DNA from: Flavobacteriaceae bacterium
GTDB taxonomy: Bacteria; Bacteroidota; Bacteroidia; Flavobacteriales; Flavobacteriaceae
Direction of reading: 5' to 3'
Length of the DNA stretch: 34,622 nucleotides
Assembly: GCA_023558315.1 (NCBI GenBank)
Contig: JAMJVX010000038.1
Span: 1-34,622 of the forward strand
The position numbers and the translations under genes are program-made. The notes below the pieces were generated by a model. It was given only the letters and a program-made list of their open reading frames with translations. It was not told where the DNA came from and did no database searches. Every line of letters begins with the position of its first letter. Within the stretch, counting starts at the first letter, position 1. Positions 22,924 through 31,521 of this stretch are shown here, one piece after another.

Positions 22924-24696
22924 GTGATAGAATATCTAAAATTAAAAAAACAATATTTAAACGATTTTAATCGATTAAATAAAAGTTACAATCTAATTAG
23001 TGCTCTTAGGTTAATAACTGCAATTACCTTAGTTTTTTTTGCATATAAATCTTTTAAAACAGATGATTATTTATTTATATCCTTAAGTATTTTAGGGTTT
23101 ATACTTTTTATTGCTTTATTGAAAATACATGAAAAAATATCATTTAAGAGACGAATAAAAAAACAATTAATAGCTATTAATAATAATGAAATAATCTATT
23201 TAAAAAATGAAGGAATACCTTTTGAAAATGGTTCAGAATATATTGATTTCAAACATTTATATGCTTATGATTTAGATTTTTTTGGAGAAAATTCATTGTT
23301 TCAAAACTTAAATAGAACAGCAACTTATATAGGTAGTAAAAGATTATCCGAACGATTACTTACCTTATTAAAAAATCAAGGAATAAAAGCAAATCAACAA
23401 GCTATTAAAGAATTGTCTAAAAAAATTGAATGGAGGCAATACTTATATTCATTAGCAAAAATAGTAAAAGACAACAGAGAAAATTATCAAAAATTAATTG
23501 AATGGACAGAGGCAAAGCAAGTTACTTTTACTAAGTTTTTTAATGTACTAATTTATATTATACCCATTTTATTTTGTTTATCAATTATCCCTTATTTTAT
23601 AACTAACTACCTGTTTTTCATTTATATATCATTTACTTTTTTCCTGATAAATTTAGTGGTATTAGTAACACAACTAAAAAGAATAAAAAAAGAACTTATA
23701 GAATCTGATAATATCAATGCAATTATCAAACAATATGGGTTAATTATTGAAGCAATAGAAATCGAAAATTTTAAAAGTGAAAAATTAAACCAGTTAAAAG
23801 AAAAACTAAACCACAAATCTTGCCTAGCAAGTAAACAAATAAAAAAACTATCCTCATTATTTTCTAGTTTGCAAAGCGTTCAAAATGGAATAGGTGCCAT
23901 TTTATTTAACGGTGCATTTTTATACCATATTCATACTTTAAATACTTTATTAAAATGGAAAAAAGAATATTCAACTCATATAAAAGGTTGGTTAGATATT
24001 ATTGGTGAATTTGAAATGCTTAATAGTTTAGCAAATTTCTCTTATAACAATCGTGCTTTTGTATTTCCTAATCTAAATGAAAACTATAACATTGAATTTG
24101 AAGAATTAGGACACCCACTCATAACAAAAGAAAAAAGAATTTGTAATGATATACAATTCAAAAAAAGTAATCTCATAATTCTAACAGGTTCAAATATGTC
24201 TGGAAAAAGTACTTTTTTGAGGACTCTAGGGGTAAATATGATTCTTGCAGGAATCGGCGCTCCAATTTGTTCCACTAAAGCAAATATTCATCCATTAAAT
24301 GTAATTGTTTCTATGAGACAAGTAGATTCACTAAATGATAGTGAATCTTATTTTTTTGCAGAAGTGAAAAGGTTAAAACGTATAATTGACAAATTAAAAT
24401 CAAAAACTTGTTTTGTATTACTTGATGAAATACTAAAGGGGACAAATTCAGATGACAAACAAAATGGAACGATAGAATTTATTAAAAATATTATCTCTAA
24501 AAACGCAATAGGCACCATTGCTACACATGATTTAGAAGTTTGTAAAACAACAAATGATTATCCAGAAAAGCTTATTAATAAGTGTTTTGAATCAAAAATT
24601 ATTAATAATGATTTACTATTTGACTATAAATTAAAAGAGGGTATTTGCAAAAATAAAAGTGCTACTTTTTTAATGAAAAAAAATGGAATAATTTAA
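22924..24696 (+). CDS. Membrane-anchored MutS-family ATPase (MutS domain III-V paralogue)
   Basis: This 590-residue protein has two hydrophobic hairpins (about 27-66 and 203-248), a MutS core-like segment between them (SLFQNLNRTATYIGSKRLSERL, about 124-145) and a C-terminal MutS ATPase. Walker A is TGSNMSGKST (421-430), Walker B FVLLDEILKGT (497-507) and the switch His lies in ATHDLEV (533-539). The N-terminal mismatch-reading domain with the Phe-x-Glu motif and the Smr nuclease domain of MutS2 are both absent, so it is neither MutS1 nor MutS2. Similar two-hairpin MutS proteins occur in Bacteroidetes, and their function is not established. The start is GTG: an in-frame stop lies at 22906-22908 and no ATG lies between. 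It runs against the mre operon. Confidence 0.88.
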   Translation: MIEYLKLKKQYLNDFNRLNKSYNLISALRLITAITLVFFAYKSFKTDDYLFISLSILGFILFIALLKIHEKISFKRRIKKQLIAINNNEIIYLKNEGIPFENGSEYIDFKHLYAYDLDFFGENSLFQNLNRTATYIGSKRLSERLLTLLKNQGIKANQQAIKELSKKIEWRQYLYSLAKIVKDNRENYQKLIEWTEAKQVTFTKFFNVLIYIIPILFCLSIIPYFITNYLFFIYISFTFFLINLVVLVTQLKRIKKELIESDNINAIIKQYGLIIEAIEIENFKSEKLNQLKEKLNHKSCLASKQIKKLSSLFSSLQSVQNGIGAILFNGAFLYHIHTLNTLLKWKKEYSTHIKGWLDIIGEFEMLNSLANFSYNNRAFVFPNLNENYNIEFEELGHPLITKEKRICNDIQFKKSNLIILTGSNMSGKSTFLRTLGVNMILAGIGAPICSTKANIHPLNVIVSMRQVDSLNDSESYFFAEVKRLKRIIDKLKSKTCFVLLDEILKGTNSDDKQNGTIEFIKNIISKNAIGTIATHDLEVCKTTNDYPEKLINKCFESKIINNDLLFDYKLKEGICKNKSATFLMKKNGII

Positions 24697-24782
24697 AATA
24701 ATATACAAAATGAAAAAACTACTTTTAAATCAAAATGGGTATTTAGAAAACGTGAAGATTTAATTTGGGTAATCTTAAAAAT

Positions 24783-25595
24783 TTAATTCATAATATTTAA
24801 AGAATCTATTGTGTTAAATTCTTCTGCCATAACATTTTTTATAATATATACATTTTCTAAATGTGTTAAATCATTAAAAAGCGCTACTTCTATTTTATAG
24901 TGATTATTAAACACATTTTCTTCTATTTTTGAAACTGTACCAATAGGAATTCCAACAGGAAAAGCTGAAGAAATTCCTCCAGTGATTACAGTATCTTTTT
25001 CTTGTAATTTATCTAATAAAGGTAAATCCAACAATTCCATTTTCTTGAAACTCCTTCCATTCCAGCTTAAAGAGCCAAAACCATTCTTGTTTTTTATTTT
25101 AGCATTGATTTTGAAATTTAAGTTTAGAATAGAGATTACACTAGAAAAATTATCAGAAGTATAATTGACGATCCCTACAATTCCTTTTTCTGAAACGACA
25201 CCCATTCCTTCTTTCACTCCTTCTTTTTTCCCCTTATTTATAATGAGGTAATTTTGAGATTTGTTAAAACTACTTTTAAGCACTTGAGAACTCATGTAAC
25301 TAAATTGATTATTTTTATTAAAATAATATTTAGAAGTAGTTATTTTATTTTCTAGTATTTGATTTTTTAAGGATGTGTTTTCTGAAAGTAACTCTGTATT
25401 AATATCTTTTAAATTCAAATAATTAGTGAGATTTTTATAGGGAATATTGATTGTGTATGTAATGTCACTACTCAATCTAAATAATTGTGTGTGGTGATAA
25501 TTGCTTTTTTGATTTAAAATAATGAAAGATATAACTAATAAAATAATAAATAAAAAACCATTTTTAAGAAAAAATGGCTTAGAATAAGAATTCAT
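24783..25595 (-). CDS. mreC: Rod shape-determining protein MreC
   Basis: This 270-residue protein has one N-terminal membrane helix (about 8-26), a short coiled coil (about 60-85, LNTELLSENTSLKNQI) and a periplasmic double beta-barrel domain. In that domain YLIINKGKKEGVKEGMGVVSEKGIVGIV and DTVITGGISSAFPVGIPIGTV are family signatures. MreC links MreB filaments to PBP2 in the periplasm. It starts 7 bp after mreB. The expected next gene, mreD, is displaced about 2.5 kb by the XRE/MutS-like insertion. The 86-bp gap to the convergent MutS-like gene holds only a weak AAGATT/AATCTT hairpin near 24755-24776. Confidence 0.94.
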   Translation of the reverse strand: MNSYSKPFFLKNGFLFIILLVISFIILNQKSNYHHTQLFRLSSDITYTINIPYKNLTNYLNLKDINTELLSENTSLKNQILENKITTSKYYFNKNNQFSYMSSQVLKSSFNKSQNYLIINKGKKEGVKEGMGVVSEKGIVGIVNYTSDNFSSVISILNLNFKINAKIKNKNGFGSLSWNGRSFKKMELLDLPLLDKLQEKDTVITGGISSAFPVGIPIGTVSKIEENVFNNHYKIEVALFNDLTHLENVYIIKNVMAEEFNTIDSLNIMN

Positions 25596-25602
25596 ATTTT
25601 TA

Positions 25603-26631
25603 TTATTTAATTAAGACTTTAGAATAACTAGGTATATCTTTAAGAATAATTCCAGTACCTCTTACGACAGTCTGAAGTGGGTCTTCAGCGATAGAGACCA
25701 TTAAATTTGTTTTTTCAGCTAAACGTTTATCTAAACCTCTCAATAAAGCACCTCCTCCAGCTAAGAAAATACCTGTTTTATATATATCTGCAGCTAACTC
25801 AGGGGGCGTCTGTGATAATGCTTCCATAACAGCATCCTCTACTCTTATAATTGATTTATCCAAAGCCTTTGCCATCTCAATATATGTGATTTCTTTTTTT
25901 GCTGGACGACCCGTCAATAAATCTCGTCCTTCAACAGAAATAGGAGCGGGAGGGTTTTCTAATTTAGTGGTTGCAGAACCTATGGCTATTTTCATTTCTT
26001 CTGCTGTACGGTCTCCAATATACAAATTATGTTGTCTTCTCATATAATAGACAATATCATTGGTAAATATATCTCCTGCTATTTTGATAGATTTATCACA
26101 AACAATTCCAGATAAAGCTATAACAGCAATTTCAGAAGTACCACCACCTATATCTATTATCATACTTCCCTTAGGTTGAGAAATATCAATACCCATACCT
26201 ATAGCAGCAGCAATTGGTTCATGAATTAAATAAACTTCTTTCCCGTTTACTCGTTCAGCTGACTCTCTAACAGCACGCATTTCTACTTCAGTAATACCTG
26301 AAGGAATACATATTACCATCCGTAAGGAGGGAGCGATTACTTTTCTTTTTAAAACAGGAATACTTTTTATAAAAGCATTTATCATTAATTCAGTAGCATT
26401 AAAATCAGCAATTACACCATCTTTTAGTGGTCTAATAGTTCTAATATTATCATGCGTTTTACCTTGCATAATGCTAGCCTCTTTTCCTATTGCTACTATT
26501 TTATTTGTCAATTTATCTAGCGCAATGACTGAAGGGCTATCAATCACAAGTTTATCATTATGTATAATTAGTGTGTTAGCTGTCCCTAAATCGATAGCTA
26601 TTTCTTCTGTAAAAAAATTAAATAATCCCAT
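25603..26631 (-). CDS. mreB: Rod shape-determining protein MreB (bacterial actin)
   Basis: This 342-residue actin-fold ATPase is of full family length. It has phosphate-1 loop DLGTANT (14-20), EPIAAAIGMGIDI, phosphate-2 loop IDIGGGTSEIAVI and the adenosine motif FLAGGGALLRGLDKRL. MreB forms membrane-associated filaments that direct sidewall peptidoglycan synthesis. It heads the mreBC unit and has its own exact -7 box in the 36-bp gap after purH. Confidence 0.98.
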   Translation of the reverse strand: MGLFNFFTEEIAIDLGTANTLIIHNDKLVIDSPSVIALDKLTNKIVAIGKEASIMQGKTHDNIRTIRPLKDGVIADFNATELMINAFIKSIPVLKRKVIAPSLRMVICIPSGITEVEMRAVRESAERVNGKEVYLIHEPIAAAIGMGIDISQPKGSMIIDIGGGTSEIAVIALSGIVCDKSIKIAGDIFTNDIVYYMRRQHNLYIGDRTAEEMKIAIGSATTKLENPPAPISVEGRDLLTGRPAKKEITYIEMAKALDKSIIRVEDAVMEALSQTPPELAADIYKTGIFLAGGGALLRGLDKRLAEKTNLMVSIAEDPLQTVVRGTGIILKDIPSYSKVLIK

Positions 26632-26654
26632 TTAGTGTAAAAATTTAATGCCGA

Positions 26655-26662
26655 CAAAGATA
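26655..26662 (-). promoter_or_regulatory. -7 promoter element for mreB
   Basis: Minus-strand TATCTTTG is an exact TAnnTTTG match ending 23 nt before the mreB ATG. Its upstream half would lie in the last codons of purH. Confidence 0.5.
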
Positions 26663-26667
26663 TAAAA

Positions 26668-28194
26668 CTAATGTTTAAAATGTCGTATTTTGGTGAATAT
26701 CATTGCGATGTTTTTTTCATTACAAAAATCTATTGACAATGAATCTTTAATAGAACCTCCAGGTTGAATTACATTTTTAACTCCTTCGTTATAAGCAACT
26801 TCGATACAATCTGGAAAAGGAAAAAAAGCATCACTTGCCATAACTGCTTCTTTCAAAGAAAAATTAACGTTTTTTGCTTTTTCAATAGCGTGATTTAAGG
26901 CGTCAATTCTTGAGGTTTGACCTGTTCCTATTCCCACTAATTTTTTGTCTTTCGCTAAAACTATTGCATTTGATTTTGTATGCTTACATACTTTTGAGGC
27001 AAATATTAAATCTTCAATTTGTTCTTTTTGAGGATTTTTATTTGTTACTATTTCAAAATCTGTTTCGCTATCTGTTTTATAATCTTTCTCTTGTAAAAGA
27101 TATCCATTTAAACAAGTTCGAATGTGTTGTGAATTAGTAGGAATTTTATTTAAGACTAATAAAATTCGATTTTTTTTCTGTTTCAAAACAGCTAGACTTT
27201 CTTCATCATAATTGGGAGCAATGACTACTTCACAAAACAACTCATTTATTTTAGTAGCGGTTTCTAAATCTATAGTTTTATTTGTTACTAAGACTCCTCC
27301 AAAAGCAGATACGGGGTCACACTCTAAGGCATTTTCATAAGCACTTTTAAGGGTGTCTCTTGTAGCAATACCACAACAATTATTGTGCTTTAAAATAGCA
27401 AATGTAGGTTTTTCTTCAACAAACTCACTGATAACATTTATTGCAGTATCTATATCTAACAGATTATTATATGAAATTTCTTTTCCATGAAGTTGTTTTA
27501 ATATCTCTCCTAAATGCCCTAAGAAAATTCCTTTTTGATGAGGATTCTCACCATATCGTAAAGAATTTTGAGGCAAATGAATAGGATTTTTTTCAATTGG
27601 CTCTACATCTTCAAAATACTCATAAATAGCCGTGTCATATTGTGAAGTTATTTTAAAAGCTTTAGTAGCAAAATATCTTCTTTCTTCTAAAGTAGTGTCA
27701 CCTCCAGATTTACAAAGTATTTCATAAAATGAGTTGTAATCTCCTTTATTACAAAGACAAAAAACATCATTAAAATTTTTTGCTGCAGCTCGAATAAGGG
27801 AAACCCCTCCAATATCTATTTTTTCAATTAATTCAGATTCAGTACAATTAGAAGCTAATGTCTCTTGAAAAGGATATAAATCTACACACACTAAATCAAA
27901 AGAGGGAATAGCATATTTCAAAACCTCTTCTTTATCTAACTCATTATTTCTTCTATTTAATATTCCTCCAAAAATTTTAGGATGTAATGTTTTTACTCGT
28001 CCCCCCAAAATAGATGGATAGGAAGTAATTTCTTCAACGGGGATAACTTTTATTCCTAAATCTTCTATAAATTTTTGTGTTCCACCAGTAGAGTATATTT
28101 CTACGCCCTGTTCATTTAATTTGTTTAAAATATTCTCTAATCCTTCTTTATTAAAAACGGATATAAATGCAGTTTGAATTTTTTTGGAGTTCAT
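26668..28194 (-). CDS. purH: Bifunctional AICAR formyltransferase / IMP cyclohydrolase
   Basis: This 508-residue PurH is of full length. Residues 1 to about 140 form the IMP cyclohydrolase (MGS-like) domain with STGGTQKF and GGRVKTLHPKIFGG. The rest is the AICAR transformylase domain with LRYGENPHQ (212-220) and the catalytic Lys269-His270 pair in AILKHNNCCG; SDAFFPFPD and IQPGGS near the C-terminus complete the active site. It performs the last two steps of de novo purine synthesis in the cytoplasm. It is followed 36 bp later by mreB, the usual order in Bacteroidetes. Confidence 0.97.
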   Translation of the reverse strand: MNSKKIQTAFISVFNKEGLENILNKLNEQGVEIYSTGGTQKFIEDLGIKVIPVEEITSYPSILGGRVKTLHPKIFGGILNRRNNELDKEEVLKYAIPSFDLVCVDLYPFQETLASNCTESELIEKIDIGGVSLIRAAAKNFNDVFCLCNKGDYNSFYEILCKSGGDTTLEERRYFATKAFKITSQYDTAIYEYFEDVEPIEKNPIHLPQNSLRYGENPHQKGIFLGHLGEILKQLHGKEISYNNLLDIDTAINVISEFVEEKPTFAILKHNNCCGIATRDTLKSAYENALECDPVSAFGGVLVTNKTIDLETATKINELFCEVVIAPNYDEESLAVLKQKKNRILLVLNKIPTNSQHIRTCLNGYLLQEKDYKTDSETDFEIVTNKNPQKEQIEDLIFASKVCKHTKSNAIVLAKDKKLVGIGTGQTSRIDALNHAIEKAKNVNFSLKEAVMASDAFFPFPDCIEVAYNEGVKNVIQPGGSIKDSLSIDFCNEKNIAMIFTKIRHFKH

Positions 28195-28213
28195 GAATTA
28201 ATTTTAAGATTGG

Positions 28214-28221
28214 CAAAAATA
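28214..28221 (-). promoter_or_regulatory. -7 promoter element for purH
   Basis: Minus-strand TATTTTTG is an exact TAnnTTTG match ending 19 nt before the purH ATG. I see no PurR-type operator or guanine riboswitch in the 127-bp gap. Confidence 0.55.
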
Positions 28222-28321
28222 GGAATATTTACTTATAATTTTAATATAAATATTTATATAATATTCACTCTATTAACATATTATAAAAGCGAAATAAATT
28301 TCCTTTTTTAGATTTAATGAA

Positions 28322-29032
28322 TTAATATTTATGGAATAAAAAAATAGCGGGTTGTTTATGTAAATCTATTTTTTCTTTTTTCCATTGTTTAACATTTTGT
28401 GTTAGAATAAATTCTTGTTTTAAAGTTAAATTGACGGCAACACATAGCATTGTGGAAGGATGTAATATTTCTAAAAATGTAGAAAATAATTGATTGTTTC
28501 TATAAGGAGTTTCAATAAAAATTTGTGTTTGTTGTTCTTGGTTAGATTTTTTTTCAAAAAAATTTATTGCATTTTTTTTCTTATCAGAATTGATAGGAAG
28601 GTATCCATTGAAGGCAAAGTTTTGTCCATTTAATCCAGAACTCATTAATGCTAGAAGTATTGAATTTGGACCTACAACAGGAACAATTTTTAATTTATGT
28701 TGGTGCGCAAACGCAACAATTTTTGAGCCTGGATCAGCAATAGCTGGACACCCAGCATCAGATATTACGCCAACATATTTCTCTTTTAAGCACTCTTTAA
28801 ATTGATTTTCTATTTCTACATCGTTTGAATGTTTATTTAAAGTATAAAGGATTAAATCACTTTGTTTCTTTTCAGGCAATGCTTTTTTAATAAAAGCGCG
28901 AGCATTTTTTTCATTTTCAACAAAGAAATAATTTATTTTCTCAATACATAATTTTACTTCTTTTGGTAGAACTTTTTCAATTGAGGTCTCTCCTAATAAA
29001 TTTGGAATTAAGTAAATTGTAGGATTATTCAT
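28322..29032 (-). CDS. RsmI-like SAM-dependent methyltransferase (tetrapyrrole methylase fold)
   Basis: This 236-residue protein resembles RsmI, the 16S rRNA C1402 2'-O-methyltransferase. It has the start YLIPNLLGET, GVISDAGCPAIADPGSKIV (about 91-110), VPVVGPNSILLALMSSGL and FNGYLP, each at the RsmI position. Differences from canonical RsmI (for example LIPNLLGETS in place of VPTPIGNLxD, and ENEKNARAF) suggest the Bacteroidetes paralogue often found beside dnaA and not the housekeeping RsmI. The substrate is therefore unknown, with an rRNA or other RNA target plausible. It lies 63 bp after the phosphatase gene on the same strand, in the dnaA unit. Confidence 0.85.
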   Translation of the reverse strand: MNNPTIYLIPNLLGETSIEKVLPKEVKLCIEKINYFFVENEKNARAFIKKALPEKKQSDLILYTLNKHSNDVEIENQFKECLKEKYVGVISDAGCPAIADPGSKIVAFAHQHKLKIVPVVGPNSILLALMSSGLNGQNFAFNGYLPINSDKKKNAINFFEKKSNQEQQTQIFIETPYRNNQLFSTFLEILHPSTMLCVAVNLTLKQEFILTQNVKQWKKEKIDLHKQPAIFLFHKY

Positions 29033-29095
29033 TTTATTAAAAGTATAAATATTAGAATGGATACGTCAAAAAATTATAAAAGTTATTTTTATAAT

Positions 29096-29545
29096 TTAAA
29101 TATCAAATTCAGTTACTAATTTTTGTGATATTTTTTTTATGTCTTTATCTAATAAATTGTATACATATTCAAAATCATTTAAATCTCCATGGTATGGATC
29201 AGGGACTTCCTTATCACCTAGTATAAGTTTTACTTTTTTCGAATCCTCTTTATTAGTAGATAATTTCAAAACATTTTGGTAGTTTGATTTATCCATCACA
29301 TAAATTAAATTAAATTTTGAAAAATCCTCTTTTGTAAATTGTCTTGCTTTCTGAGTAGAAATATCAATATTATTTTGTTTTGCTATTTGTATACTTCTTC
29401 TATCAGGAGGGTCTCCAATATGATAATCTCCAGTACCTGCTGAGTCAATAAAAAAATGTTCTTCAGGCAAATAATTTTTTAAAATACCTTCAGCTAAGGG
29501 TGACCTGCAAATATTTCCTAAGCAGACGACTAAAATTTTATACAT
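29096..29545 (-). CDS. Low-molecular-weight protein-tyrosine phosphatase
   Basis: This 149-residue phosphatase has the N-terminal P-loop CLGNICRSP with catalytic Cys8 and Arg14, and the general-acid motif DPYHG (Asp near residue 116). It has full family length. It dephosphorylates phosphotyrosine proteins; in other bacteria relatives often pair with BY-kinases of capsule export, none of which is here. It starts 5 bp after the dnaA stop and is probably co-transcribed with it, an arrangement I recall from other flavobacteria. Confidence 0.93.
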   Translation of the reverse strand: MYKILVVCLGNICRSPLAEGILKNYLPEEHFFIDSAGTGDYHIGDPPDRRSIQIAKQNNIDISTQKARQFTKEDFSKFNLIYVMDKSNYQNVLKLSTNKEDSKKVKLILGDKEVPDPYHGDLNDFEYVYNLLDKDIKKISQKLVTEFDI

Positions 29546-29550
29546 AAAAA

Positions 29551-30984
29551 TTACAGATTAGTAATTTTTTTCTTTATGTCTTCTAAAGCCGTTTTGAATT
29601 TTTTATCAGTGAAGCTTAAATTTTCTACGGTTTTACAAGCGTGAAGTACAGTAGCATGATCTTTGTTTCCTGTTTCCATACCTATATTAGATAAGGAGGT
29701 TTTGATATATTTTTTTGAAAAATACATAGATAGTTGACGCGCCTGAACAATATGTCTTTGTCTAGTTTTAGATTTCAAAGTTTCGATATCCATTTGGAAG
29801 TAATCAGCGACAATTTTTTGAATTGTTTTGATTGAAAGCTCTTTATTAGATTTTTTAACAAATTTGCTTATTACTTTTTTCACTAATTCAGGGGTGATAT
29901 CTACTTTGTTAAAAGAAGATTCTGCGACAATTGAAATGATAGCCCCTTCAAGTTCTCTAATATTGGTCTTAATGTTTTCAGCGATATATTTTAAGATTTC
30001 ATCATTTATAGGAATGCCATCTTTTTTAATTTTTTCTTTTAGAATTTGAATTCTTGTTTCCAAATCTGGTTTTTGAAGTTCTGCAGATAGTCCCCATTTA
30101 AACCTAGATAAAAGTCTTTGCTCTATATCTTGAATTTGTATAGGAGCTTTATCAGAAGTTAAAACGATTTGTTTTTTATTTTGATGTAGGTGGTTAAATA
30201 TTTGAAAAAAGACATCTTGGGTTCCTTTTTTTCCAGATAAAAATTGTACATCATCTACAATTAGGACATCAATTATTTGATAAAAATGAATAAAATCATT
30301 TCTTGTATTTCGTTTAGTAGCTTCGCTATATTGTTGTATAAATTTTTCTGCAGAAATATATAGAACAGTTTTGTTTGGGAATTTTTCTTTAATTTCTATA
30401 CCAATAGCATGAGCAAGATGTGTTTTCCCTAATCCAACTTCACCAAAAAGGAATAATGGGTTAAATGAAGTTTTTCCAGGATTTTGAGCCAAAGCTAAAC
30501 TTGCAGAACGTCCTAATCTGTTACTATCTCCTTCAATAAAATTGTCAAATGAATAACTATGATTTAATTGAGATTCTACAGCAACATCTTTTATTCCAGG
30601 AATGATAAAAGGATTTGAGATTTTAGAATTGGAATTGCTGAAAGGCATATTTACTTCTTGAGAAGTAACTGGGGATTTAGTACTGCCAGAAATTATGTTG
30701 ACATGGTTTTGATTGGCATCTATATTGTTGTCCATTTTTACCATATAAATCAATTTAGCGTTCTCGCCCAATTCTCTGGTTAAAAAGGATTTTAATAAAT
30801 CAAAATAATGTTCTTCAATCCATTCATAAAAAAATTTACTTGGCACTTGTATACTAAAATTTTCTCCTTCTAATTTAACAGGTACGATTGGTTTGAACCA
30901 AGTTTTAAAGGCTTCATCATTTTTAATATTATCTTTGATAAAAGATAAACAATTAGCCCATAATTTTTTTGCAGAATCAGTCAT
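29551..30984 (-). CDS. dnaA: Chromosomal replication initiator protein DnaA
   Basis: This 477-residue AAA+ initiator has domain I (1 to about 85, SAKKLWANCLSFIKDNI and FKTWFKPIVPV), a low-complexity linker (about 88-145), then domain III. Walker A is GEVGLGKTH (181-189), Walker B is LIVDDVQFLSGK (241-252), and sensor and arginine-finger segments (IEQRLLSRFKWG) follow. Domain IV carries the DnaA-box signature GNKDHATVLHACKTV. I start it at 30984 (MTDSAKKLW), the family N-terminus; a longer reading to 31062 would add only 26 hydrophobic residues from a poly-A/T leader. No cluster of DnaA boxes is visible beside the gene. Confidence 0.97.
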   Translation of the reverse strand: MTDSAKKLWANCLSFIKDNIKNDEAFKTWFKPIVPVKLEGENFSIQVPSKFFYEWIEEHYFDLLKSFLTRELGENAKLIYMVKMDNNIDANQNHVNIISGSTKSPVTSQEVNMPFSNSNSKISNPFIIPGIKDVAVESQLNHSYSFDNFIEGDSNRLGRSASLALAQNPGKTSFNPLFLFGEVGLGKTHLAHAIGIEIKEKFPNKTVLYISAEKFIQQYSEATKRNTRNDFIHFYQIIDVLIVDDVQFLSGKKGTQDVFFQIFNHLHQNKKQIVLTSDKAPIQIQDIEQRLLSRFKWGLSAELQKPDLETRIQILKEKIKKDGIPINDEILKYIAENIKTNIRELEGAIISIVAESSFNKVDITPELVKKVISKFVKKSNKELSIKTIQKIVADYFQMDIETLKSKTRQRHIVQARQLSMYFSKKYIKTSLSNIGMETGNKDHATVLHACKTVENLSFTDKKFKTALEDIKKKITNL

Positions 30985-31030
30985 ATAAAAAACAATAAAA
31001 TTTAATTTTCTTTTGGTAAAAAAGAGATTG

Positions 31031-31038
31031 CAAAAATG
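31031..31038 (-). promoter_or_regulatory. Weak -7 promoter element for dnaA
   Basis: Minus-strand CATTTTTG matches TAnnTTTG at all fixed positions but the first two-base TA, which reads CA. It ends 46 nt before the dnaA ATG, within a very AT-rich leader with a run of ten A (plus strand). Confidence 0.3.
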
Positions 31039-31119
31039 AGCAAAAAAAAAATAAAAAAACATATTGATTTTTAATTTTTTTATTCATATAATTATAGGCG
31101 ATTTAAAAAAATAAAGAAA

Positions 31120-31521
31120 ATGAAAAAAGTATTAAGTGTCAGAGTGCGTTATGGTGAAACTGATAAAATGGGGATAGTTCATCACAGTAATTATTTGAGA
31201 TATTTAGAAATGGCAAGGATAGAATGGCTTAGAAATCTAGGGATGTCCTATGCCAAAATGGAATTGGAATCTGTTATACTACCTGTAGTAAACACAACGC
31301 TTTCCTTTAAGTCTCCTTCTTATTTTGACGATGTTTTGGAAGTAAAAATTAAATTAGTAAAAGAACCCACTTCTAAATTAGAATTTGAATATGAAATATA
31401 TAATCAAGATAAAAAACAAGTGTGTACGGGGACAACTTGTTTAGCTTTTTTAGATGCAAATTCCATGCGCCCAATTCGATGTCCTCAAAATATTTCAGTG
31501 AGATTAAAAGAAGAATTATAA
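31120..31521 (+). CDS. Acyl-CoA thioesterase (YbgC/4-hydroxybenzoyl-CoA thioesterase family, hotdog fold)
   Basis: This 133-residue hotdog-fold protein has the diagnostic RVRYGETDKMGIVHHSNYLRYLEMARIEWL segment (7-36), including the Asp and His of the YbgC active site (D-x-x-G-x-V-x-H). It hydrolyses acyl-CoA thioesters; the physiological acyl group is not known. It is divergent from dnaA and convergent with ribD. Its last 37 bp overlap the end of ribD on the other strand, so there is no space for an intergenic terminator. Confidence 0.92.
   Translation: MKKVLSVRVRYGETDKMGIVHHSNYLRYLEMARIEWLRNLGMSYAKMELESVILPVVNTTLSFKSPSYFDDVLEVKIKLVKEPTSKLEFEYEIYNQDKKQVCTGTTCLAFLDANSMRPIRCPQNISVRLKEEL

Noticed and set aside
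22265-24696. A prophage or mobile element carrying the XRE regulator
   Set aside because: There is no integrase, transposase, terminal repeat or target-site duplication visible, and mreC and mreD appear intact at both sides.
24710-24763. 17-codon frame starting MKKLLLNQNG after the MutS-like gene
   Set aside because: It is too short, with no promoter element or conserved feature; I could not distinguish a peptide or gene remnant from chance.
28195-28321. Purine riboswitch or terminator between the methyltransferase gene and purH
   Set aside because: The -7 box lies 19 nt before the purH start, leaving no room for a riboswitch; no stable hairpin with a T-run was found.
30985-31119. Replication origin next to dnaA
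   Set aside because: The region is AT-rich and has a run of ten A, but I found no group of DnaA boxes; AT-richness alone is normal in this genome.
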